Shown: positions 33,222 to 44,010, counted from the first letter of the stretch. The stretch: DNA of 64,000 nucleotides from Membranipora membranacea (GCA_914767715.1 OU612070.1:27764025-27828024), one strand, 5' to 3'. Program-made: numbers and translations. Notes: generated from the letters alone by a model not told the origin.

Positions 33222-33502
33222 CCTACATCGCTCTGCTGCGCCATTACCTTCATCTACAGTAGTAAGATGTGGAGATTTATATACGATAACAGCAGAACAG
33301 TGTTTGGGTAAAGGAAGATTCTCCTTTCTACACAGATTAGAGAGAGGTATGGTGTCCACCTCAGCTTCCACAGATTCATCTAACCAGTAAAGGTTACAAA
33401 CACACAACAGAGGGTTACCTCCGACAGACAATCTCTCTACAGTAGAGTGATTGGTCCAGCTCTGAGATATAACACTGTGGGCATTATCTCTCAGGTCGAT
33501 CT
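33222..33502 (-). CDS. receptor exon: last LRR and LRR C-terminal cap
   Basis: Acceptor AATATTCCAG|, donor AGG|GTAAGT. It reads EIDLRDNAHSVIS (LRR-type), then LSVGGNPLLCVCNLYWLDES, which matches the NPxxCxCxLxWL signature of LRRCT caps. Two further Cys follow (SNLCRKE and PKHCS), giving the four Cys that close the cap. The cap is extracellular. Confidence 0.8.
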
Positions 33503-33722
33503 CTGGAATATTATATTATTCTAGGTTTCTTTGGTACTAAATTATATGTGCATGAGTTTTGTTCAGGTAGTTACTCTATTTTTTGAAAGTTTGTTTACCA
33601 GCTCAGCACTCTGGCTTCAAAACAAAAGAAATACATTGTGTGACCAAATACTTCAACTTATTGTCATTGGCTAAATAAACAGCACTGAGAAGTTCCGAAG
33701 GGTGGTGGATATACTATTGACT

Positions 33723-33747
33723 TCTGTCTGTCTGTCTGTCTGTCTGT
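33723..33747. repeat. (TCTG)n microsatellite
   Basis: Six uninterrupted CTGT units between the receptor pseudogene and the CWF19L1 fragment. Confidence 0.95.
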
Positions 33748-34038
33748 AGCTAAACCAGCAGCCAAAGTGTGACTCGTACAATGTGGCTAAGTTAGCCATG
33801 GCTCCTTTACAGTATCATTGTAAACAAGTATCTTAGTTTTAGTAGCTGATAAAAGTACAATAATTGATATACATGACACTCAAATGTACCTTTTTATCAT
33901 TTTCTCACTATGGTCACCTCGATCATATGCCAAGTCTAAGACTAAAAATAGTTTAGTTAACCTCTCTGTAAGGTAATTGTCTGTCAATCTCTCTGTCGAG
34001 GTTCATTTTTTCTCTCATTTTATCAATTTACTTTGCAG

Positions 34039-35366
34039 GTCGACCACACAGTGATGGCCCAGATGCTAAGAGAACCTCTGAGCCTCCAAAGCCTAAAGGA
34101 CCATGCTGGTTTTGTTCGGGCAGTCCGGAGGTTGAGAAGCATCTTGATGTAAGTGTCGGTACTCATGTATATGTAGCTATGGCTAAAGGTACCCTCAATG
34201 ATCAGCATGTACTTATATTACCTATCGGACATTTCCAACAACTTGTTACCTGCTCTGATGAAGTTCTAGAGATGAGTCAGCAATTTTTAATAACAAATTT
34301 AAGTAAGTCTAACCAGGGTCCCACCCTCCCTGGTCTAACTAACTAACTGAGTTGTGTTCTCCTGGTCGTTTATATGACAATACTAATGCTTACTATTATA
34401 TCACAATGAACCTGGATCTTGGATATAACTCCCTGTTTACTCCAAGTTCTGCAGTTATACAATAAGCAGAGAGTTATCCCCTCGAGAGAACATGTGCTGA
34501 CACCCGCTTCTTGAATCATATCCAATACCAAAACCGCCAGTAATCAAACTACTTCTGATTTTATTTAATAGTCATTTGGGAAGACAAATAGGGCAATTAC
34601 GCTCTTTGCCGCCAGTTAGCCGTTGTTTTCAGCAATGCTCCCAATTTCTTTTATAAGAAATAGCGAAATACAAGGCGGCACAGAAGAGATTTTTTAAGTC
34701 ACAAGGTAAAGCCCTAGTATTATTTGAGAAGAACTTTAAGTCTTCTCACACACAAGTACAGACAGTAGCCATGCCTAAAGACAAGGCAGATCAGTGTATG
34801 AGTGTATTCATGTCTAATGCTGAGCTACAGAGGGTAAACCTCGTGGAAATTCCTGATAGATCTGAACTCAAAGAGATAGTCCCTGCACGTTTGTACAGAT
34901 TATGTTTTAGTCTATCTATAGATATCAATGTGTGGAGATTAGTTAACTTGGTTGATACTTGATAAAGATGTAGACTCCAAGACCATCTCTACTAAGCCAC
35001 TCTTGACAAATGCATTTACCATATATTTCGGAGAGCTAGAACTTCTATAAGCGTTTGTTACTGTCACCAGTTTACAACTGAGCCTGACTATCTCACGCTC
35101 CATGTACAGCAGTCATCCCTTAAAACTTACTCAGTTTAGGTAAGACATATTCCTATGCTGAGCATCCAAACGATGATAAGCTGTTTCACGGAATACAGAA
35201 GAACTTCCCGATACAGTTTGGGAGAGAAGTGATGGCAGATGAGGAAATGCTAAACAAACGAGAATCTGTAGACTGGAGAAACTGTAAATACAGTAAAGAG
35301 CAAGACACATCTATGGCTAAACAGTTTCAATAAGCTTTTACACCTTTTGACTTTAATGCCTTGTAA
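34039..35366 (+). pseudogene. CWF19L1: CWF19L1 homologue, C-terminal half, premature stop
   Basis: Three plus-strand exons: 34039-34302, 34658-34888 and 35140-35366. Exon 1 has KPKGPCWFCSGSPEVEKHLD, VSVGTHVYVAMAKG and HVLILPIGHFQQLV, the signature of the CwfJ C-terminal domain 1 (a HIT-like fold of the CWF19/lariat-associated family). Exon 2 has YKAAQKRFFKSQGKALVLFE. Exon 3 has KLFHGIQKNFPIQFGREVMA, VDWRNCKYSKEQ and, after a TAA at 35331-35333, AFTPFDFNAL-stop, the family's usual C-terminus. CWF19L1 proteins associate with the spliceosome and lariat debranching. The N-terminal half is absent and one stop lies 11 codons before the natural end. The stop removes only the tail, so a partly functional product cannot be excluded, but the missing 5' half argues for a truncated copy. 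Confidence 0.85.
34303..34657 (+). other. intron 1 of the CWF19L1 fragment
   Basis: GTAAGT at 34303 and TTTTATAAG at the 3' end; phases match (1 and 1). Using this donor adds about ten residues (SQQFLITNL) not expected in the family. The alternative position GAG|ATGAGT looks like a mutated earlier donor. Confidence 0.5.
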
Positions 35367-36967
35367 ATTAATTCAAATAATATACTTTTTGATTAATATC
35401 AAAATTAGAAGTAAAATTTTGTGACTACTGAGACCATATAAAAGGGCTTTGGACTGAAGAGATAAGTCGCTGAATAACACAAGGGTCATAGCTTCACTCA
35501 TCAGCATAATTGGCTTGAACCACTACACACCAGCCTACAAAGTTAGCTTAACCACTGAGAGCTGACAATGCTTTCTTAGATAGGATTTATCTATTTCCAG
35601 CTCACAGGGAGAGAAGTTTATATGATCGTGTTTTGTATTATTTTGATAGGGATGGTTTTTATCCCTTCAGCTGTATATAGTATATAAAGTCATAAGGTCA
35701 TATATAATACACACCTTATTATCACATGTAAAGTAAGATCTAAAAGCTACAGGGCTGAGGATGTAATACTGGAACCAAATAGTTCTGATTTATGACCGTC
35801 TGAAATGTAGATGTGGTACAGAGACCCATATGAAGGTGATGTTATATAAAACTATCAGCTTTGTGATGGCATCATATATCATTCATGAGAACACAGATTA
35901 TAGCTCTTATCCCAATGTACTATGTCTGAATAATCAAATAACTGTTACAATAAAACGGCAGATTCATAAATGCCTGGAAATCCCTACAAGCCATCAGTAC
36001 ATAAAACAAATTTTCATAACCTTGACCCCAAAGTTACGTCATGTTGAGGATTTGGTGGAATTGTATGGCGAGGGTCTTGCCAGTCTCTTAAGTGTTACAG
36101 AGATTGTCAAAGTGATCTGGTATACCTCGTGTATTAGAACTTATTTTTAATGTTGGTAAGTACCTATGGATAGAAAATAAATTTGGAAACTGTCTAGAAA
36201 TGTAGACATGTGACAGATAAATGAAGCATTAGATGGGTGTAAGTCAACTAAGATATCTATAATCATAAAACAAGAACGATTCATACTGTGATCCATATAT
36301 AATAATCATTGTCTAAAAAAATGTTAGTAATGTGTTATTATTCGGATTAAAATCCTACAAACAATGCTACACAAAGTAAATTTATTATAATATGGAGAAA
36401 ACATTTGGGAGATGAAATGTATCCCAGAATACAGTTCATAAAGAGGGGAAAAAAAGAGTTGATGAAAATCCGGTTCAGTGTAAAAAATAAAACTGTAACT
36501 ATATTACTATGTCAGCTAACTGTCGGCTATATGTGGCAACTCTTATAAGAGGTGATATGTGGACTTAGGGTTACTGTATGATTGGTTGATGAGGTGGTAT
36601 AATGGCTTTTATTAACCAGGATTCCGATGTAATGAAGAAAATAATACTAATAAATTTTTATGAAATATTAATTTTATATTTGGAATCTATGTTTGTGTTA
36701 CCAGACTAGAACCCATTGGGTTATTTTGTGTACAAGTAATTAAATTGGTTGCTTACATCTTTGTAGATTTTAAATCTGCTAATAATGGTAGGAGGGAATA
36801 ATGGAAGAAAACCTCAAATATCTCAGATGCATGGTTATTTTCTGTATGTAAATATTATATATATATAGGCCCCTATATATATATGTTTATTATTCTGTAC
36901 AGTGAGACGATTTGCTACTAGAATTTAAAGGATTTACTCTGGTATAAATATTTGTATACCCTGAATA
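35367..36967. other. intergenic stretch between CWF19L1 fragment and NTase-TPR gene
   Basis: The 106-codon ORF at 35830-36150 has no recognised domain. A minus-strand AATAAA at 36891-36886 lies about 80 bp beyond the NTase-TPR stop and is its likely poly(A) signal. Confidence 0.45.
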
Positions 36968-39900
36968 TTAGATAAGATAACTTTGTATCTTCTGAATATT
37001 AGAATTCCCGGGATCTAGTCTGGAGTAAATATTTAGAGCTTGTCTCAGCACATCTTGAGCCTTACTATTATCTCCGGTATCACTGTATAAGCTTCCCATA
37101 TTATACAGTGTTTCAGCTATATCCAAACTGTCCTCACCTTGTGATAATTCTCTAAATATAGATAAGGCCTGTGTGTAACATTCTACTGCTCTGTTGTAAT
37201 GCTTCATGTGATGGTAATTGTTACCCATATTATACAGTGTTTTAGCTATATCCACACTGTCCTCACCTTGTGATAATTCTCTATATATAGATAAGGCCTG
37301 TGTGTAAGATTCTTCTGCTCTGTTGTAATGCTTCATGTCAGTGTAATTGAGACCTATATTATACAGTGTTTCAGCTATATCCAAACTGTCCTCACCTTGT
37401 GATAATTCTCTATATATAGATAAGGCCTGTGTGTAACATTCTACTGCTCTGTTGTAATGCTTCATGTGATGGTAATTGTTACCCATATTATACAGTGTTT
37501 TAGCTATATCCACACTGTCCTCACCTTGTGATAATTCTCTATATATAGATAAGGCCTGTGTGTAAGATTCTTCTGCTCTGTTGTAATGCTTCATGTGATG
37601 GTAATTGTTACCCATATTATACAGTGTTTCAGCTATATCCAAACTGTCCTCACCTTGTGATAATTCTCTATATATAGATAAGGCCTGTGTGTAAGATTCT
37701 TCTGCTCTGTTGTAATGCTTCATGTGATGGTAATTGTTACCCATATTATACAGTGTTTTAGCTATATCCACACTGTCCTCACCTTGTGATAATTCTCTAT
37801 ATATAGATAAGGCCTGTGTGTAAGATTCTTCTGCTCTGTTGTAATGCTTCATGTCAGTGTAATTGAGACCCATATTATACAGTGTTTCAGCTATATCCAA
37901 ACTGTCCTCACCTTGTGATAATTCTCTATATATAGATAAGGCCTGTGTGTAACATTCTACTGCTCTGTTGTAATGCTTCATGTGATGGTAATTGTTACCC
38001 ATATTATACAGTGTTTTAGCTATATCCACACTGTCCTCACCTTGTGATAATTCTCTATATATAGATAAGGCCTGTGTGTAAGATTCTACTGCTCTGTTGT
38101 ACTGCTTCATGTCAGTGTAATTGTTACCCATATTATTCAGTGTTTCAGCTATATCCAAACTGTCCTCACCTTGTGATAATTCTCTAAATATAGATAAGGC
38201 CTGTGTGTAAGATTCTACTGCTCTGTTGTAATGCTTCATGTCAGTGTAATTGTTACCCATATTATTCAGTGTGTCAGATATATCCACACTGTCCTCACCT
38301 TGTGATAATTCTCTATATATAGATAAGGCCTGTGTGTAAGATTCTTCTGCTCTGTTGTACTGCTTCATGTCATTGTAATTGTTACCCATATTATACAGTG
38401 TTTTAGCTATATCCACACTGTCCTCACCTTGTGATAATTCTCTATATATAGATAAGGCCTGTGTGTAAGATTCTTCTGCTCTGTTGTAATGCTTCATGTC
38501 AGTGTAATTGAGACCCATATTATACAGTGTTTCAGCTATATCCACACTGTCCTCACCTTGTGATAATTCTCTATATATAGATAAGGCCTGTGTGTAAGAT
38601 TCTTCTGCTCTGTTGTAATGCTTCATGTGATGGTAATTGTTACCCATATTATACAGTGTTTCAGCTATATCCAAACTGTCCTCACCTTGTGATAATTCTC
38701 TATATATAGATAACGCCTGTGTGTAAGATTCTTCTGCTCTGTTGTAATGCTTCATGTGATGGTAATTGTTACCCATATTATTCAGCGTGTTAGCTATACC
38801 CACACTGTCCTCACCTTGTGATAATTCTCTATATATAGATAAGGCCTGTGTGTAAGATTCTTCTGCTCTGTTGTAATGCTTCATGTCATTGTAATTGTTA
38901 CCCATATTATACAGTGTTTTAGCTATATCCACACTGTCCTCACCTTGTGATAATTCTCTATATATAGATAAGGCCTGTGTGTAACATTCTTCTGCTCTGT
39001 TGTAATGCTTCATGTCAGTGTAATTGAGACCCATATTATACAGTGTTTCAGCTATATCCAAACTGTCCTCACCTTGTGATAATTCTCTAAATATAGATAA
39101 CGCCTGTGTGTAAGATTCTTCTGCTCTGTTGTAATGCTTCATGTGATGGTAATTGATACCCATATTATACAGTGTTTTAGCTATACCCACACTGTCCTCA
39201 CCTTGTGATAATTCTCTATATATAGATAAGGCCTGTGTGTAAGATTCTACTGCTCTGTTGTACTGCTTCATGTCAGTGTAATTGAGACCCATATTGTTCA
39301 GTAATGCAGCAGCATCCTCTACAGCAGCACCATTACCATACAGATCATATATAAACTGTAGTGACTTATTATAATAAGCCTCAGCCGTACTATACTGCTT
39401 CATCTCTCTGTATACATCACCTAATGGTATTATGCTTATGATGATATATGGTGTTATAATAGTTATCATACTCAGCCTATGTTCTGGTGATTCAGCGCCT
39501 AACAAATCTATCTTGTGTTGTTTATCATTTTCTGTAGCAGAAAGTGGATTACCGTAATAGTCTGTAAGGACCTCAGCTGATGTATTATTATACTCTATCT
39601 GTAATGCTTGTATATAATTGTGTTCAGCCTCCTCATACTTCCTTGCAGAGAGATATGCATTACCTAATGAGTGGTACACATTAGATGATTTATCAGTAAT
39701 ACTGTTCAGTATATCTAAAGCTGTACTATTATCACCTAACCCAAAATGACATGCTGCTATCCTCCACGTCTCATCACTGATGTTATTATCTGTCATGTAT
39801 TTATATAACTGTAGTGCTGCTCTGTACTCACTACACCAGAACAGAGTATCTGATATTATATCCAGTGTATGGTATGTACTGTGTGGTAATACGAAGGCTA

Positions 39901-41422
39901 ACTGTAGAGCTGACTCTACAGGATTATCACATAATCCTACACGTCTCTGTTTGAGTTTAGATAGAGCTGGTGCATAATTACCACTGTAATACAATGCTGT
40001 TACTCGTGACCACCAAGTATCTGGCTTCATACAGTATTTGGTGAAATCCTTCTTTTCCTCATGGGCTAAATATTCTTTTAGCGGAGTCATTAATGTGCAC
40101 ATAACTGAGAATAACTCACTTGGTAAAAACCATCGCTGTGATCTCTGACTGATTTTAGCTGCGTCTAGTTTGGTCGTCTTTTGTGTAACCTTTTGAGTGA
40201 GGGCTATCCTGTCATCATGTGAATCATGGTAAAGATAAGTGGATAGCCTTATATATGTGGCGGCAACAAGTAGGAATTTCATGGAAGTCAACAGATCGTC
40301 AGAAATTTTTCCACTCTTAGAAAGTTTTTCTAATGATGCCCAAGATGATTGTGCGGTACAGCCACTAACAATACAGATATCTAATAGTAATATGGAGGGG
40401 AATCTATACAGTTCCCTTTTGACATTCACATTAAAACCTTTCTGCATCAAATCATAATTTGGGACAAAGTTGAATTTATCTGCATCTGTTTGTAGCATTT
40501 TCGTATTGGACTCTGTCCTTGCCTCATTATTGACCATCGATCTGATGAGATCCCTGAACTCTTGTAACAGTTTACTCTGCTCGTTCTGATACGAGTATAA
40601 TGACTTAGTGTAAGTCAGCATAGATGTGATATCACCTCTCAATGCTTCTTTTGGATCTGGATTTTCTAGGACCTTCTTGTATTTATCAGCTAACTGCTTT
40701 GGTGTGACAATAAAGTGATTGTGATTTTTAGAACTGTTTCCTGTTGGAATATTACCCGCTCCCTCGGCCAAACCATCAATCTTGAAGCCATTTTTTGCTT
40801 TGTCATCAAACCAACCATACAGCTCTTTGATTGCCATGTAGGACAGCTTTGTTTCCCCGAGATTCCCCATTATAAAGTAAGAAGTGACAGCCAGGGTTTC
40901 GAAATACTTGACTGCCTCTTGGGAATCATTGGTAATAAGGAATAGGTACTCCAGATCAGAGTAAGGAGTTGCCTCCCCGCGAGCAATAGACCCTATAGCC
41001 ACAGTTTCAAATGCACAAGGGGGTGAAACATTCAACACATTCATACTCTCATTAATGATCCTACCTGAAAAATCAGTCATAGCCTCAGAGCATTCCAGTG
41101 ATATTTTCTTCATAACTTCAAAATATTGATTTTTAGCACTTGAGTCAGCGCTATCACTGTGGAGTTTAGTCACTAAATCGTCAGCAGTTTTATTTTCTTC
41201 TCTGAATCTGTCTCTGATAGATTGTAGTTCATACTTTAGATCATTAGTCAGATTTCTCATTGTCTCATAGTCCATGTTAGAGTTTACTCCCCAGTACATC
41301 TTCTGTAACTCAAACGCTTTGATCCTCCATTGTTCCTCTGTAGGTTTTCTGGTAGATATTGAGTTATAGAGAGAGTGTGCCTTTAATAGAAAGATGAGGT
41401 TTACCATGAAAAAAGTTGTCAT
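36968..41422 (-). CDS. nucleotidyltransferase-TPR fusion protein, single exon
   Basis: 1484 aa, uninterrupted. Residues 1-15 are hydrophobic (weak signal or anchor), and 50-120 look helical. Residues 141-162 carry GSIARGEATPYSDLEYLFL, the GS...DxE metal-binding signature of polymerase-beta-type nucleotidyltransferases of the DUF294/PII-uridylyltransferase N-terminal kind (G144, S145, D156, E158). Residues about 500-700 hold irregular TPRs. Residues about 707-1440 are 17 nearly identical 42-aa TPRs of kinesin-light-chain type (YTQALSIYRELSQGED). The NTase may transfer a nucleotide to a protein or small ligand while the solenoid binds a partner; this is inferred. The ORF is intact, unlike its neighbours, and a poly(A) signal follows. 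No intron signals are seen. Substrate and pathway are unknown. Confidence 0.9.
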   Translation of the reverse strand: MTTFFMVNLIFLLKAHSLYNSISTRKPTEEQWRIKAFELQKMYWGVNSNMDYETMRNLTNDLKYELQSIRDRFREENKTADDLVTKLHSDSADSSAKNQYFEVMKKISLECSEAMTDFSGRIINESMNVLNVSPPCAFETVAIGSIARGEATPYSDLEYLFLITNDSQEAVKYFETLAVTSYFIMGNLGETKLSYMAIKELYGWFDDKAKNGFKIDGLAEGAGNIPTGNSSKNHNHFIVTPKQLADKYKKVLENPDPKEALRGDITSMLTYTKSLYSYQNEQSKLLQEFRDLIRSMVNNEARTESNTKMLQTDADKFNFVPNYDLMQKGFNVNVKRELYRFPSILLLDICIVSGCTAQSSWASLEKLSKSGKISDDLLTSMKFLLVAATYIRLSTYLYHDSHDDRIALTQKVTQKTTKLDAAKISQRSQRWFLPSELFSVMCTLMTPLKEYLAHEEKKDFTKYCMKPDTWWSRVTALYYSGNYAPALSKLKQRRVGLCDNPVESALQLAFVLPHSTYHTLDIISDTLFWCSEYRAALQLYKYMTDNNISDETWRIAACHFGLGDNSTALDILNSITDKSSNVYHSLGNAYLSARKYEEAEHNYIQALQIEYNNTSAEVLTDYYGNPLSATENDKQHKIDLLGAESPEHRLSMITIITPYIIISIIPLGDVYREMKQYSTAEAYYNKSLQFIYDLYGNGAAVEDAAALLNNMGLNYTDMKQYNRAVESYTQALSIYRELSQGEDSVGIAKTLYNMGINYHHMKHYNRAEESYTQALSIFRELSQGEDSLDIAETLYNMGLNYTDMKHYNRAEECYTQALSIYRELSQGEDSVDIAKTLYNMGNNYNDMKHYNRAEESYTQALSIYRELSQGEDSVGIANTLNNMGNNYHHMKHYNRAEESYTQALSIYRELSQGEDSLDIAETLYNMGNNYHHMKHYNRAEESYTQALSIYRELSQGEDSVDIAETLYNMGLNYTDMKHYNRAEESYTQALSIYRELSQGEDSVDIAKTLYNMGNNYNDMKQYNRAEESYTQALSIYRELSQGEDSVDISDTLNNMGNNYTDMKHYNRAVESYTQALSIFRELSQGEDSLDIAETLNNMGNNYTDMKQYNRAVESYTQALSIYRELSQGEDSVDIAKTLYNMGNNYHHMKHYNRAVECYTQALSIYRELSQGEDSLDIAETLYNMGLNYTDMKHYNRAEESYTQALSIYRELSQGEDSVDIAKTLYNMGNNYHHMKHYNRAEESYTQALSIYRELSQGEDSLDIAETLYNMGNNYHHMKHYNRAEESYTQALSIYRELSQGEDSVDIAKTLYNMGNNYHHMKHYNRAVECYTQALSIYRELSQGEDSLDIAETLYNIGLNYTDMKHYNRAEESYTQALSIYRELSQGEDSVDIAKTLYNMGNNYHHMKHYNRAVECYTQALSIFRELSQGEDSLDIAETLYNMGSLYSDTGDNSKAQDVLRQALNIYSRLDPGNSNIQKIQSYLI
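37060..39300 (-). repeat. 126-bp coding tandem repeat (17 TPR units)
   Basis: Each unit spans one TPR. Units alternate mainly between a SVDIAK form and a SLDIAE form, and between HH and TD at the helix turn, as if pairs of units (252 bp) were duplicated together. Synonymous differences are very few, which indicates recent expansion or gene conversion. Confidence 0.93.
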
Positions 41423-42569
41423 ATTGTGTATAATAATACGTATGTTTTGTCATCACATATACCTGTAATAGTGTTAATCAATAAAATTGTCTGATTCTAA
41501 AATCCTCATGTACGATAATACGAGTACATCACTCCGGTTTTATTTACGAGGTCAGGAGAGAAGAATTCCAACATGGAGAATAAGATGTGATACAAAATAT
41601 CAGCCTCAAAGTAAGTCCAGAGACTATAGATAATGAGACCTTCCACTTGCCATGATAACGTATATAACCAATGCAAACGCATTGAGAATTAGGCTCCGCC
41701 CATTTATGGTGGTAATCACTTGGAGGTAAGCGTACCCAGTGCAATTAATTTACTATCAAAAAATGAAAAGGTGAACGCTTTAATTGTTCATTTTATAAGT
41801 ACATTCACACAGAACTTTCGATAAATAACTGGGACATATGAAATCTAAGATGTGTCTTTTAAATAAAATGTAGGCATCAAAAAAACAAAATACTTGGTGG
41901 ATGATAAAACCATTTTGTAATGTAACCCCCATATATATAGACAACTGAATTTCAATTCAATGTGAAAATAGTTAAATGCGAACAAGCACTGATGATATCT
42001 TCTCCAGTTCTGGTTACTGAATTGGATTCATCAGTCAGGCCAGCACAGAAATTTTCCATGGCATAGGTCTGAGGAAAATTTCATCCTCAGAAACTTTTTC
42101 CTGGTTTATTTTAGGATATTGCTGATTGTCGCCTGAAATTATGTGCTTTGAACTACTCTGAATCAGGGCTGTCTCTGAATCCTCTAAGTCATCTGCCCAA
42201 ACAACATTTTAAAGCGATTTAAAAAAAGCTATTCATATCCCCAACCATCCCACGATAACTTTGAAACAGAGAGGGAGGTCTTCTATCCCTCAATGCAAGT
42301 AATTTTTTTTACGTTGGTCAGTATCTATGCGTGTAAGCTGAATAGAAGAAGAGTTTTAAAAGAGAATTTAAAACAGCATGAATCTGCTGACGATGCACTC
42401 TACTCTGATGCCACCATTCTCACTTCAGTTTTGAATGCATTTGTATAGCTGGTACCTGTCCCCATGATTTTTTATATAAATCTTAGCGCATACAATAAGA
42501 AGAAATCCAAACAAAAAGAAGGCATCTTCTTCTTGTTAACTGATTTCTCTCTGTCATTGACAAAACTTA
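41423..42569. other. 5' flank of the NTase-TPR gene
   Basis: No coding feature. The promoter of the minus-strand gene should lie in the first few hundred bases, but no element can be named. Confidence 0.35.
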
Positions 42570-43060
42570 AGCTGCGTTTACATTGTCAACTAATCTGCAT
42601 AATTGAACAACACCGACATACCATAACTGTCGGCAGTAAATATTGGTGTAATATAGGTTATGACGATTTTGCTTTTACACTAGATTTGTCGGTCGGATAA
42701 CTCTACCTTGATCTAACAATCAAGCAACTATATTGACCAATCAGCTACCATTTTGCAACAATATTACCCCTGTACAATAGCTACAGCTAGTAATGGTAGT
42801 ACTAGGCATTTAACCTTGACATTGACACACATGGTATTCTGACCTGTTGACCTGAATGACCTACATATCTGTGTTTAAATTGGCTATATATCAATGGAAT
42901 CGGACCCTGTGTCGTTCATTCTGTGACATGATCACAGAGCAACGATTTCATTAAACTCCGATTAGTCTGCACTGACACAATGTTTACATTAGAAGATTTG
43001 TCGGTGTTGAATGTCGGTGTTGTTCAAATAGGTAGATTAGTTGACAATGTAAACGCAGCT
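42570..43060. mobile_element. TIR element with TTA target duplication
   Basis: AGCTGCGTTTACATTGTCAA at the left and TTGACAATGTAAACGCAGCT at the right are exact inverted repeats. They continue with CTAATCTGC and ACAACACCGACAT-like sequence for about 55 bp. Flanking TTA lies at 42567-42569 and 43061-43063. A TTA duplication fits PIF/Harbinger-type MITEs; a TTAA reading (piggyBac) is nearly as good. It has no transposase. Confidence 0.8.
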
Positions 43061-43064
43061 TTAA

Positions 43065-43807
43065 AGCATCCATGAAATAAGCATCTCTCTATGTTTACCT
43101 GAAACTACAGGTCATTCCCAACATTTTGGTGTATTGTATGAATCCATATCCCAATCTGAACCTGAGATACAGGCTCTCAAAGTCAGCACTATCACAGCTA
43201 GCTCAGTGGAATGGGCCATGAGGAGAGGTATACACCCGAGGGTGCTGGGGGCTGGAACAATCAACAATGAAAGCTCCCCCAGTGGGACTCGAACCCACAA
43301 CTCCTGTGGCAGTAATCGCCTGGTCATTATTAGGGCTTATACAACATCATCTAGTGCTTTTACGTAACACTCGGGTTAATGGGCGGAGCTTAAATGGTCT
43401 GACAATGGCAAATTTGTGTTTTTGAAACAAGTGTTCCAGTGGACAATTTTTAAAAACAGATAACACATTACTAGCCTGAGAGGTGAATATGAGTTGTGAG
43501 AAGTTTGGGGTAGATCCATCTGCTGGGAACTTTATATTTTAGGAATGAAGTATATGCGGTAATTATTTACGCATAACTATTGGACAATGGAAATAATATG
43601 CTTCAGCGAGCGCACTAATTGCTTTTGCACTCAACTGCCCGTGTGTTACGTCACACTCTCTGCCTATGAGCTAGCTGTGACAGTGCTGACTTTGAGAGCC
43701 TGTATCTCCGGTCCAGGTTGAGCTATGGATTCATACAATACACCAAAATGTTGGGAATGACCGGTAGTTTCAGGTAAACATAGAGAGATGCTTATTTCAT
43801 GGATGCC
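43065..43807. mobile_element. foldback element with ~140-bp arms and TTAA borders
   Basis: The arms 43065-43205 and 43670-43807 are inverted copies (GCATCCATGAAATAAGCATC at the left outer end). TTAA lies at 43061-43064 and 43808-43811. The left TTAA overlaps the right target site of the neighbouring element, so the two insertions abut. Between the arms lies a tRNA-related SINE piece. Confidence 0.8.
43200..43370 (-). mobile_element. tRNA-derived SINE inside the foldback element
   Basis: On the minus strand GTGGGTTCGAGTCCCAC forms a perfect tRNA T-arm, with GTTCGAGTCCC as B box, followed by GGGGGAGC. No matching acceptor stem is found, so it is a SINE or tRNA relic rather than a tRNA gene. 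Confidence 0.5.
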
Positions 43808-43890
43808 TTAAGGTGAAAAGTAATTTTTGAATTTCATTTTGTTAAACCTAATGAACATGAGCTAAGAGTATCCCCTTGTCCTCACACATG

Positions 43891-44010
43891 ATAAACTTTG
43901 TCTATAGAACTCATCACAACAGCTAACCTGTGTCAGGCCATCATTACATCGAAGTGGGCAACAATGATGGATTATACTGCCAACCCCCCTTACTTTCTCA
44001 CAAAAATACA
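43891..44010 (+). repeat. 120-bp direct repeat, copy 1
   Basis: ATAAACTTTGTCTATAGAAC through CACAAAAATACA recurs at 44327-44446 with about one mismatch. Confidence 0.9.

Larger units (their letters stand above)
28722..33502 (-). pseudogene. LRR-Ig-FN3 transmembrane receptor, 3' part, two in-frame stops
   Basis: Five minus-strand exons join in phase: 33502-33222 (last LRR plus LRRCT), 32911-32683 (Ig), 32267-32103 (FN3-like), 31839-31759 (start of the TM helix) and 29050-28722 (end of the helix plus tail). Junction phases match at each step (0, 1, 1, 1). The order LRR-Ig-FN3-TM-tail is that of cell-surface adhesion or recognition receptors. Two codons break the frame: TAA at 32816-32818 inside the Ig domain and TGA at 28992-28994 in the tail, the latter one transition away from CGA. 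The LRR solenoid and signal peptide are absent upstream, where a plus-strand gene begins at 34.0 kb. It is therefore a truncated pseudogene, or an allele with errors in these two codons. Confidence 0.8.

Noticed and set aside
43265-43345. A functional minus-strand tRNA gene
   Set aside because: Only the T-arm is perfect; D-arm and acceptor stem cannot be found.
3012-43807. That the two 743-bp TTAA elements are copies of each other
   Set aside because: They have the same length by coincidence; TIRs and interiors differ.
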